The notes beneath the pieces were generated by a model. It was not told the origin of the DNA and made no database searches. It saw nothing but the letters and a program-made list of their open reading frames with translations. This document shows, piece after piece, positions 1 to 9,216 of a stretch of 22,093 bases of DNA. Every line of letters begins with the position of its first letter. Within the stretch, counting starts at the first letter, position 1. The position numbers were made by a program, and so were the translations under genes. This DNA is from Spirogloea muscicola (taxonomy: Eukaryota; Streptophyta; Zygnematophyceae; Spirogloeales; Spirogloeaceae), in the NCBI GenBank assembly GCA_009602725.1, contig WELB01000015.1:562754-584846 (forward strand), read 5' to 3'.

Positions 1-3000
1 CCCGCTCACCGGCCGCACCCGCCTCGGCGCGCCGCCGCTGCGCCTCGCCGTCGACGCCGCCACCAGCCAGCTCCTCCACTACGACCACGCCGCCGTCGAC
101 GGCGCCGCCGAGCGCCGGCCTGACGAGCCGCTGCTCGCCGGCCACGACCACGTGGAGCTCTGCGACGACCTCCAGGTCGCCCTCCTCGCCGCCGAGCGGC
201 ATCGACGTGGGCGCCCACCGGCCCGTCCCGGCCCGGGCTCCCGGGCTCACAGCCCTGCCGCTCTGGGACTGCTCGCAGGACTGCCACATTGACATCTGCG
301 CGCCGGAGGTGCTCTACCTCTTCACCGACAACTTCGACTACCAGGACATCCGGCGCGACTTCGTCAAGGGCCTCCTCAGTGACGAGGTGAGGTGCGTCCT
401 GCGCGACGCCAATGCGGGATGCGATGATCGCTCAGAGGATGGCGGTATCGACCGTATCACGCTGCTCGTGATGCTGGCCGCAGGTCTCGGGCAACAAGAT
501 ATACACGTACGAGCTGGCCGGGGAGTACGCTGCCCACGTCGAGAACCTGGCGTCGTACGACGCCGTCAGCCGCGACGTGATCGCGCGGTGGTCCTTCCCT
601 CTCGTGCCAGACAACCACTTCTCGCTCTACTCTGGCGGCGTCCGCCTCGGCCGCGGCAACATCTACCGCGAGGACGGTTAGGGCTCTGGCACGCGCTCAA
701 ATTCGAGTGCCAATCTTGCACTCGTCAAGTGGTGCGCCTGCCTCCTCGGGGTGTGTGACTGTGTGCTCTTGCCGCCGCTGCTTCGGCAGGCGTGGTCACG
801 GCAAGGTCGGTCAAGATCGGCGAAGACACTGTCCTGGGTGAAAACACTCGAGTCGGCGACAACTCCATCATCAGCAACTCTGTCATTGGCCGCAACTGCA
901 CCATTGGCACGAACGTCCAGATCGAGGGCAGCTACATATGGGACAATGTCACCATCAAGGACGGCGTCCGCATGTCGCACGCCCTGGTGTGTGATAAGGT
1001 CGTGGTGCGGGAACGTGCCGTCTTGGAGCCTGGGACGGTGCTGTCATTCCAGGTGGGCGACCCGCGACCCTCAGCTCGTTGTGAGCATCGGCCTGTGGAT
1101 GCAAGCCCAAGGTCTCTGTGACTATGCCCTGCTCGCGCTGAAGATGTGGCCGTGTGGACTGCACACAACATCGCCAGGTTGTGATTGGTCAAGACTTCCA
1201 CGTGCCCGCCTACTCGAGGATATCCCAGCATCCACAGCCCCTGGATGACGACAGCGACGAGGAGCTGGAGTCTGGTGATGCCACCTTCGGAATGGGCATG
1301 AGAGACAAAGAAGGTCAGCGACATGCGCGGGGACTAGAAGGATGACTGATTTGCTCGATGATGGTGTTTGAAGTTTCACTGGGCTTGATGCATGGCTTGT
1401 TCACACAGACCCCTGCATGTGGCAATGCGGGTGGTTGAGGCCCGGGGCAAGCAAGTCGATGACTGGATGTCGCATTCCCTTGGCGGAGGGCGCAGGCCCA
1501 CGCGAGAAGCAGGAGGAGAGCGACCACGGAGAAGCGCAGGCTGCATCTGCGCAAAGGGCAGGTGCAGATGCATCGCGCTGGGCTGACAATGAGGTATACA
1601 GCGCGGCAGCAGATTGAAGCTGCACGTCCATCTTCTACCTTCATCATAGTCAAGCAGCAACTGTGTTTCTTTGTTGCAAATGCAACCTGCTGGCAGAGTC
1701 ACGTTGCATATGTTGGAGGCTTATACGGGCCAACTCGCTGTGCTTGCCTACCCAAGTGCAGGTGGGGGTTGGAGGTGCTGGCTACAAGTGGTCAGTGAGA
1801 GGGGAAGATGAGGATCCTTGGAGATACTCCATGGCTCCAGTCCCCGAACACATTGTGGCTGATCTCGCAAGACGTGCACAGGAGGTCAAGGTGGCACCAG
1901 TGGAAGAAACTGAAGGAGGAGAAGCTGGGATGGCAGGAGGAGATGAAGACGAGGAAGACGAGGAGGACGAGGAGGGGGCAGAGTTCAACAACGAGGTTGG
2001 CGCTTTTGCTGCAGAAGACCATGAAGCCTTCCCATTGTCAATATGCTTAAATGTGACAGCTCGTTTCCAGGTGGCCCGTCATTGTTTGGACAAGGATTAC
2101 TGTCACGGACCGAGGTTGAGGGTTTCTCGCTTCACAGGTCAAGGAGATGTTCAGGCGAGCTGCACTCGAGGGTGTACATCCAGACAACGTGGTCTTGGAG
2201 GTCAATGCTGTCAAGTGAGTCACGATTGTGAGCCCCTCATCTGTTTGTACATGGCTAAGTGCTTTGCTTCATGTACAAGCCACAAACCACATGATGTCTT
2301 GCACGATGAGCGTCTGTAGTTGGCTTCATGTAAATATCCTATGGATTAGCACCACCTGCTTGAGCTGAACGGGCACACAGTTCTTTCGTGATGGTGCAAG
2401 GTTGGCATACAACAAAACCTTTGCAGATTGTGCAAGCGCGATGTTCCAGGAGATGGTGTCGCTTGTCCTTGAGGCTTCACATAGTGATGCAAGTATGAGC
2501 TTGTGTATGAGTAGGCATTGCTCAGTTATCCTTGAGGACTTGTTGATGTCTTTGTGGCCTATCATAGATCATATTACGGGCATATCTGGAAACATTGGCA
2601 GGAAGCCCGACAGCGGCCCTTTGCTCTTGCCTGCTTGGTTATGCACGGCATTTAGTACACTAGTATTATATATGGCCAAGAAGCGTCAGCTCACCAGCTA
2701 AGTAACCACATAAAATTCTGTCCTGAAACCTAGCAAGCCACTAATAGATGTCTCTTGGCAGATGGCATCCTTGCGGATACCAAGAGGGTGATGCACAAGT
2801 GGGGCCCGCTGCTTCGACGCTTCCTTAAGTCCGTGGATGACGAGGTTCGGAGGCGCCAGCTCCGTTGCACGTGACTGCAAAAGCGCCACATATTGTATGG
2901 CACTAATATCAGATGTTGGCTGGACATGCAGGTCGAGGTCCTTCTAACATTTGAGGAGTGCTGCTCAGAGGACGGCAAGGAGATGGCTCCTCTCTTTAGC

Positions 3001-3516
3001 CAGGCACCTCCACCATGCCTTCAGACTCTTCTTGCATTGCCTGTGCTATGATGGAGTCTGTTCTTTAATGCTCTTGGTGTCTCAGGTTTTCGCCAGAAGG
3101 CCCTGGTTTTGGAAGTTCGATCATGGTGCATAGGCTCGCGCACTCAGGCCTCTCTTCGGCAGGCCTGCTGTGGAACTGATTAGCCTGCATAGTAGGAGCA
3201 GGTGATGGAGGTGCTGTACCGCGAGGACGTCGCCTCGGAGGAGGCAATCATGTCATGGGCAGCCGAGAAGGAGTTTGCAGATAAGTCAGAGAAGGTGTTC
3301 CTCGACCAGTCGTCCAAGTTCATCACGGTGACTACGCTTTGATTTCTACCACTTTGCCATCATCGTACTGTGGATCTTCTGGCACCAGACTCACGTTTGT
3401 CTGCCTTTGCCCAGTCAAGATGCAATGCTCCAGGTCGCAGGATCACAAGTGCTCATCAGGAGTTAGCGTGTCTTTCTACAGTGGCTGAAAGAAGCAGAGG
3501 AGGAGGGCGATGATGA

Positions 3517-3551
<35 letters not shown>

Positions 3552-3988
3552 AGGAGGGGGAGGAGGAGGAGGAGGAGGAGGAGGGGGAGGAGGAGGAGGA
3601 GGAGGAGGAGGTTGAGGAGGGGCCCCAGGAAGCTGCACCGCGACCATCTCAGGCAGGAGCCACGGCAACTTCGGTGTCAGCATCAAGTGAGGCTGGTGTA
3701 TGTGAAGAGGTCGCTGGTGGCCAGTCGCATGGTCGTGCTGCAGTTGATGCTATTGAAAACGGGGAGGAGGCCTCCATTGCTGCGGAGCAGGATGGTGAAG
3801 AGGAGGGTTCAGCCACGCCAAGCGAGGGGAGGGAGGCAGATGGGCAAGAGAAGAGGCAGGGAGCAGCTGGAAGCACAGGGAGACGACGGGCAGGGGAAGC
3901 AGGGGCAGGTGGGCACCAGCTTGATCCTACAAGCATTGTTGGCACGGAGAGTGATGGCATTTCTGCACAGCACACTGAGGTGACGTGA
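1..3988 (+). CDS. EIF2B5: eIF2B epsilon subunit (guanine-nucleotide exchange factor for eIF2), 5'-partial
   Basis: Catalytic subunit of eIF2B, which recharges eIF2 with GTP in the cytosol. Exons read: 1-175 (partial, codon starts at 2), 279-386, 484-676, 790-1052, 1178-1313, 1757-1995, 2138-2214, 2401-2492, 2762-2844, 2932-3003, 3202-3327, 3482-3988. They join in frame to 689 codons plus stop. Domains in order: end of the nucleotidyltransferase-like domain (HVELCDDLQ then [20 protein letters not shown]); left-handed beta-helix with hexapeptide repeats (790-1052; [14 protein letters not shown]); acidic linker; C-terminal W2/HEAT catalytic domain ([19 protein letters not shown]). The N-terminal part lies upstream of the window. 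Oddities: the intron at 3004 would need a GC donor, several donors are GTT- or GTC-type, and the last exon runs about 155 residues past WLKEAEEE as a Glu-rich, low-complexity tail. Family identity is very secure; individual splice sites are inferred from phase and homology. Confidence 0.95.
3522..3620 (+). repeat. GAG trinucleotide tract encoding poly-Glu
   Basis: Near-continuous GAG/GGG repeat inside the last eIF2B epsilon exon. In the coding frame it gives a run of about 30 residues, almost all glutamate with a few glycines. It directly follows the normal family terminus (WLKEAEEE). The opposite strand reads as poly-proline, which is a shadow. Length is probably polymorphic. Confidence 0.9.
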
Positions 3989-5003
3989 CTGCAAGGGTCA
4001 TGTACCTTCAAGGCCTTGGCCTTGGTACAGTTGCCAAGAGCCACTTCTGCCGCTAGCTGGCAAGCTTGCTGCCGCCAGCTGGCTGGCGAGCCGACAGACG
4101 ATCCGCGGTCGGTGGTAGTGGCATCATGTTGTGGAGCAGCTTGGCTTGCGGCCTGTCGTGCAGGACTGGCCAGTAAAAGCATCTCCCAGAAGGTCTGACG
4201 TGCTAATTGCAGGAGAGGGCCAGACCTGGGCCGCTTCCGGCCTACTGCTGTGGCTCCGGCAGGGGGTCGAGGCCAGGGGACGCTAAGCCAGCTCAAAGGA
4301 GTGCAGAGGCTACTGATGTGGCAGAGCGACCATATTAGCCAGCCAAGGGCTTGCTTGAGAGTGGCCAGTGCTTGCACCACCCCTGATTGGTACCCAGGCT
4401 AGAGAGCTCAATCTATTGTGCTATTGTCCTCACACGTTTGGGCGTGGAATGTGGGAGGAACTACAGATTTTTGACATAGCTGGAGCCGCTAAGGGGCGGG
4501 TGCTCCCCGAGCTGGCACCCCATTCAGGAAATTCTTCGTGGGCTGGGGGCCTATTACAGCCTTCGCGCATCTTGCGGGAGAGCCACATTTCTCCTAAGAT
4601 CAATTGAACCTTGATCAGCAGTAGAAATCAGAGTGAGCTGGGTGTGAGTGGATGCCCGCGGCCTGCAGAGGGCCACCCTCCCACCCCCAAGAGCAGGACC
4701 AGTACTGCTGTTCACGCAAAGGAAGAGCAGGTATATGCCACTAAGACCCAAGGGATAAGGTGATCCGACTGCCTGGAACGTCTGGGCAAGCGACCCGCCG
4801 GCCTTGAAGCCCGGTAGCTCACCTTGCCGTCCCTGCCGACGATCGATGGCCCGCCATGCAAGCCGCTGCAGGAAGTGGCCCTCCCAAAAGGGGCAGAAGA
4901 TCCAGCCGCCAACTGCCGAAGGCCTCGTGCAAGTGCATCGCCAGTGCCACAAAACACTCATTGCCGGCTGTGTGATCCGCTTATGTGCGCTCTCTGCGCA
5001 CAT
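3989..5003. other. Intergenic region after eIF2B epsilon
   Basis: About 1 kb between the eIF2B epsilon stop and the first dispersed repeat. Open frames on both strands here show no recognisable domain and no splice-consistent exon chain. A small imperfect inverted repeat (GCTAGCTGGC / GCCAGCTGGC) occurs near 4050-4085. It should contain the 3' UTR of eIF2B epsilon; no clear polyadenylation signal was seen. Confidence 0.5.
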
Positions 5004-5050
5004 GGGCTGGCTGTTCCAGCCCCTGTCCTCAGTGGGCGAGCCCTTTCCTT
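5004..5050 (+). repeat. Dispersed hairpin repeat, copy R1 (short)
   Basis: About 45 bp sharing the conserved end of the dispersed family: a GGGCTGG / CCAGCCC hairpin stem with a 5-nt loop, then CCTGTCCTCAGTGGGCGAG. It lacks the T-rich lead and the upstream portion found in the long copies. It lies head to head with R2, so the pair forms a larger inverted repeat. Confidence 0.75.
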
Positions 5051-5067
5051 GAGGACAAGAAGAAAGT

Positions 5068-5241
5068 GCTCGCCCATTGAGGATAGGGGCCGGAAAAGCC
5101 AGCCCAAAAAAGAATGAACAAAGTACGAGAAGGGGGCCAGGGGAAGCGCGAAGAAAGACGAGCACCAGAAGAAACAAAGCAGCTGCTGCGAATCACTCAC
5201 CAACCCCTGCTAATAAGCAGCCGCAGATCAGAGATGCTAGG
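5068..5241 (-). repeat. Dispersed hairpin repeat, copy R2 (long)
   Basis: About 174 bp. Its reverse complement aligns almost end to end with 15217-15390. Shared blocks are CCTAGCATCTCTGATCTGCG, CTGCTTTGTTTCTTCT, CCCTTCTCGTACTTTGT, then CATTCTTTTTTGGGCTGG and the conserved end CCCCTATCCTCAATGGGCGA. The stretch just after CTGCGGCTGCT is the most diverged. It has no coding potential of its own. It looks like a short non-autonomous element; class undetermined. Confidence 0.8.
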
Positions 5242-5364
5242 CTCCCTACTTGCCTTCCTCTGCCGCTGGCAGGCTCTCCGAGCGTGCCCTGCTTGCGACG
5301 GCGGCTTGACGGGGTTGGCGGGGCCGACGGAGTCGGTGCTCACGACGGCAGTGTGTGTTGACGG

Positions 5365-8300
5365 ATGGAGGGCCTGAGTGAAAGAAAGGGGAAGCAAAGG
5401 CCCAGCCTCTCGCCTCTGCCGGCGGCCTTCCAGAAGGCGGCGGCGGTGTGCCCCCGCCCCCCCCNGCTCAAGTCGCAGGGCAACCAGTACTTCGCCAAGG
5501 ACAAGCTCGCCGCCGCCATCGACGCCTACACCGAGGTGGGCGCCCACCGCCGCCGCCCTGCCAGCTCCCGGTGCTTTGCGTGTCAGACGAGCGCCTGGCT
5601 GAGGGCAGGCTTGCGTGCGCCGCCCCGAGCGCCGTGCAGGCCATCGCGCTGTGCCCCACCGTGCCCGTGTACTGGACCAACCGGGCGCTCTGCCACCGCA
5701 AGCGCAAGTACGTGACGCCTCGGCCCGCTCACACGCGGGGCTTGCGGCTCCTCGCATCACCCTCCCTGGTCGCCTTGCTTCAGATAGTCGTTGGCCCGTC
5801 TTCTCTGAGCGCTGATCTCGGCCCAACCCCGGGGTCGATGCCCAGCGACTGGCCAAGGGTGGAGACGGACTGCAAGCGCGCTCTGGAGCTCGACCGGGAG
5901 TCTGTCAAGGTACCTCTTGTGGAGCATCTATGAATCCTCTCACAGCTCTGCTGCCTTCATCCCCTGCCGCCTCGGCATCATAGCCGTCTTTGTTGTTGTC
6001 ATACTCCTCCTCGTCTCCTCTCCCTGCTGCCGCTCTTGTCACCCTCTTCACAATCAGCGCTGACCGAGCAGTGGCTAGTGGGCTGTCCCAGACCATAGTT
6101 TGTGAATGTCGGCCCCTCTCTATAATTGTTCGCCTGTGTCTGTCATTGAGCCGCGCACGACCTCCAGCAGCAGTCTTGACTTGAGTAAATTAGGTGTAGC
6201 TTCTAGCTCATACCAGGGGAAAACCTCTTCATTCTTTTTTGGGCTGGTTTTTCCAGCCCCTATCCTCAATGCGCGAGCCCTTCTCCTCGCATAGCCCATA
6301 TGGCCGCACGCAGAGCCCCACATTCAGCTGCCTCACGAAACTTCTTTTTGCCACAGGCTCACTACATGCTGGGGTTGGCGCTGTCGCAGCACAAGTTCTA
6401 CGAGGATGCCATTCGCGAGCTTGAGAAGGTAGCACATTTGGGCTAGCTATTGAGCGTCTGTCTTTGCGTGCAGTGTGCAGGCTCGTTCAAAAGTTTCACA
6501 AAGAAGCTTTCCAGGAAACTTTGTCAATTGAGTCCCCCAGCAGACTCCTGCTTAATTACGCACCATGGTCATATCGCAGTGAGAGGCAGCTTATGGAGCT
6601 AAGGCTCCCTGCCACAAGTTGCAGTAATTATGATGTGATTCTCAGAAGAAAACTGACAGACCCTTGCCATTGGTGCTGCATTTAATGTCTATAAGAGGGG
6701 GGCCAAGGTTATGACCATGTGCACAACAGCAGCAGGGACCAAAAATACCTGAGCCGCACTGCATGCTTTGACACCTGGGCTACACTGCATGTATAACAGG
6801 CACTGGAGCTTGCTAGAGGGGGAAAGCAAGGCAATATGGTGGATGAGATCTGGCACGAGCTAGCGACGGCACGGTTCAGCCAGTGGCAGACCGAGTCCAA
6901 TACAAGGCGAGACCGCCAGGATCGCCTGAGGTACATACTTCTGAGACTGTTGTCCGTGTTGAATATTGTCCTCTTGTCACGTCCTTTCCTCCATCAGTTG
7001 CAGCTGCAAGCTCTGAAGTAGATGGAGACGATGTGGCTAGGTGGCAGCAATGCTGGCAGTGTCGGCACTCTTTGCAGATCACGTGCACAGATGGAGGGTC
7101 ATGTGGAGCACTCAAGTTGTTCTGGGCACGTTCCTGATCTCGTGCCCTGGGTTTCTTGACTGCACAGGGAGCATCTTGCCAGGCTGCTGAAGCAGGAGCA
7201 CCAATTTGTGCGTGCAAGTCTTGATCATCCCTCTGGACTCAAGCAAGGCTTGCTTGCAACTGATAATGCTCACAGGCCTGCTAGAGATTTCCGAGCGAGG
7301 GACTGTGCAGATGGCGCCCATCCACATCAAGCAAGTGGGAGAGCTCCTGTGGAGGCAGCTCAATACTGGAATGGCATCAAGGTGGAGGGCGTGCAAGAGG
7401 AAAGACGAACAGGAGAGGAGGACTTGCTGAGGCAAGGCAGTGCTGAGAACGCGAGAGATGGCAGTGAGGATGACTGGAGAACGAGAGAGCTCAGGAGAGT
7501 CGATGATGAGTATGCTGAGCATTTGAACACGCTGGAGAATGTGTTTGAGAAGGCCGGTGCCCCTGACAGGCCAGGCCAGGTACCAGCAACTTGGCTGTCA
7601 TCGACAGGGGTTTGCTTGGGCTGTCTCAATCTTGTGCAGCACCGCCTGGCTGAGTCTCAACAATTGCAGAGATTTGCTTTTGCAAGAAGCCTGAAGAAAC
7701 CTAAGGTCAACACAGCTGCTTTTGCAAGAAGCCTGAAGAAACTTAAGGTCACCACAGATGTGATGCACATCGAAGCAGCACATGATATGAAAGTCTATCA
7801 TGGTGACGCTTGCAGGTGCCTGACCATCTTTGCTGCAATATTACTATGGACATATATCGCGACCCTGTCATCACGCCAAGCGGCATCTCATATGAGCGAT
7901 CCATAATCATGGAGCACCTTAAGAAGGTATGGGGTTGTTGCTGCTGCAAATGTTAGTCATATACTTGCCAAAGCTCCTCGTAGGTTTTTGTTCGGCAGTG
8001 CATAGTCATAGATCCTCTCATGATGGTCATCGCCACAATGCTCCCTGGTCTTACAAAACCTGCAAAAAATGCAATGCATTTCAAATTTGCTTGCTTCTTC
8101 AGCGAGCTACTAGCATCTGCTGTTAGGAAAACTCGTCCTTGAGAGCTGGCTTTGCTTGAAGCCATCTCTCAACCATTGCAGCTCTGACGTAGCCAGTAGA
8201 CCACTTACTTCCAGGCCATCATACTCAGAGTTGTGCTGGAAATTGCACCCACGTACACAGTCTCAGCTGTGTCAGTCATAGCCGTCTTCGTCATCTCCAC

Positions 8301-8548
8301 AGCTTTGCTCTGCCAATGGGAACTTTGCCCTTGTCAAGGGTGATATGAGCAGTTACTTGTTGATAGCATGTGAAGAGAAAGCACAAGACAATGACTTTAG
8401 CCCAAAGTTGTGTCTGCAGCAAGGGAAGAGGTTTGACCCGGTGAGTCGAGCCCCACTGGATCCAGAGCAGGTTGTACCCAACTTGGCTCTGAGAGAAGCT
8501 GTGGGGCAGTACTTGCAGGACCACGGATGGGCATACAGGATCTCCTAG
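5365..8548 (+). CDS. CHIP: CHIP/STUB1-type E3 ubiquitin ligase (TPR + U-box co-chaperone)
   Basis: Co-chaperone ligase that ubiquitinates Hsp70/Hsp90 clients in the cytosol. Exons: 5365-5535, 5640-5707, 5846-5909, 6357-6428, 6800-6930, 7168-7579, 7816-7926, 8420-8548; all phases agree, giving about 385 aa. Three TPRs occupy exons 1-5. The carboxylate-clamp residues that bind the EEVD tail of Hsp70/90 are present: K and N in LKSQGN, N in WTNRALC, K in VKAHYML. The U-box spans exons 7-8 ([41 protein letters not shown]) and the protein ends HGWAYRIS. Exon 6 gives a charged linker of about 137 residues, far longer than the family's helical hairpin. The start at 5365 is tentative: an N at 5465 within a C-run leaves the exon 1 frame and the N terminus uncertain. 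No introns were needed inside the U-box other than 7927-8419. Confidence 0.93.
6231..6284 (+). repeat. Dispersed hairpin repeat, copy R3 (in a CHIP intron)
   Basis: About 54 bp matching the T-rich lead, hairpin and conserved end of the family (ATTCTTTTTTGGGCTGG, CCAGCCCCTATCCTCAATG, GCGAGCCC). It lies in sense orientation inside the third CHIP intron (5910-6356). The upstream portion of the long copies is missing, as in R1 and R5. Confidence 0.75.
7675..7758. repeat. 42-bp tandem duplication in a CHIP intron
   Basis: Two adjacent 42-bp units beginning TGCTTTTGCAAGAAGCCTGA, differing at only a few positions. They lie in the intron 7580-7815 between the linker and U-box exons. The period is a multiple of three and the retained intron has no stop in the incoming frame (ARSLKKPKV / ARSLKKLKV). 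However, retention would put the U-box out of frame. Confidence 0.8.
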
Positions 8549-9106
8549 CTAGGCTACAGCATAGCTATGCTTTGGGCACTAGGCCATGTCATGCCCTGTA
8601 CATGTTGCCTATTCCATACTGCCATACGTAGCTTGGGGCATGCGGCAAGCAGGCCGCATGTCCCAGGCAGGCGCAGAGTTGCAATTGCGACTTGGGCATT
8701 AGCTCAATCTGTTTGTGTAGCACTTTGTGATAGCGCACTAGCCTTGTATTCATACTTCATTGATGTACCAGGTACAGATCTTGATTGTCCTTGATGAGCT
8801 CGTCAATCAGAGTGGATTGTTCGATGGCCACTTCACAAGGTGGTGTTTGCAGTTCAGGAAGGCCAGTTTGTGTGAGATTGTTGAATGGCCTACTCAGCAG
8901 CAACATTTAATAGTACAACGTTGGCAGGCCCATTATGCAAGTTGTCCCGTATCTGGGGGCGCTTCTGATAAGTTTATTTTCAGATTATTATGCTAGGACT
9001 ACAAAATAATAATGGCCAATGATTACATCATCCTGACCTTTAAAGGGCCTTACCAAAGACACGGACGGTTTTGGCCGTTAGCGTCCACAGAGCAGCGAGG
9101 TCTTAG
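8549..9106. other. Intergenic region between convergent CHIP and allantoin synthase
   Basis: Convergent 3' ends. No coding frame with recognisable similarity. On the minus strand a TGTAA pentamer occurs at about 9023-9027, some 160 bp past the allantoin synthase stop. That pentamer is the usual chlorophyte polyadenylation signal, but a single hit is weak evidence. Confidence 0.4.
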
Positions 9107-9216
9107 ACTGCCAGAGCTAGAGGGCTCACTAAGTACCCCTCTATGTACTGTACGAGTATGGTACACTGCCAGAGCTAGAGGGCCAGTCAACTACCCCTGT
9201 ATGTACTGTACGAGTA
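9107..9216. repeat. 58-bp tandem duplication covering the end of the allantoin synthase CDS
   Basis: Two copies with a 58-bp period (units start at 9107 and 9165), similar over about 52 bp with roughly seven differences. The upper copy contains the real last codons of allantoin synthase (minus strand, ...YSTYRGS and stop at 9187). The lower copy lies in the 3' UTR and would read Y-S-Y-S-T-stop-R-G-T, so it is a decayed duplicate of the catalytic tail. Confidence 0.85.

Noticed and set aside
3456-3686. Minus-strand poly-proline open frame
   Set aside because: It is the complement of the GAG tract in the eIF2B epsilon exon; no other support.
3649-4380. Long (243-codon) minus-strand open frame
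   Set aside because: Overlaps the eIF2B epsilon last exon antisense, has no domain, and is biased low-complexity; a shadow.
4554-5177. 207-codon minus-strand open frame before CHIP
   Set aside because: It runs through repeats R1 and R2 and has no recognised motif.
7208-7906. Single 232-codon CHIP-region frame as a gene
   Set aside because: It is the linker exon read through an intron and then out of frame across the U-box exon; splicing restores the U-box exactly.
9023-9027. TGTAA (minus) as the allantoin synthase polyadenylation signal
   Set aside because: One pentamer hit is expected by chance, and no consistent TGTAA was seen after the other stops.
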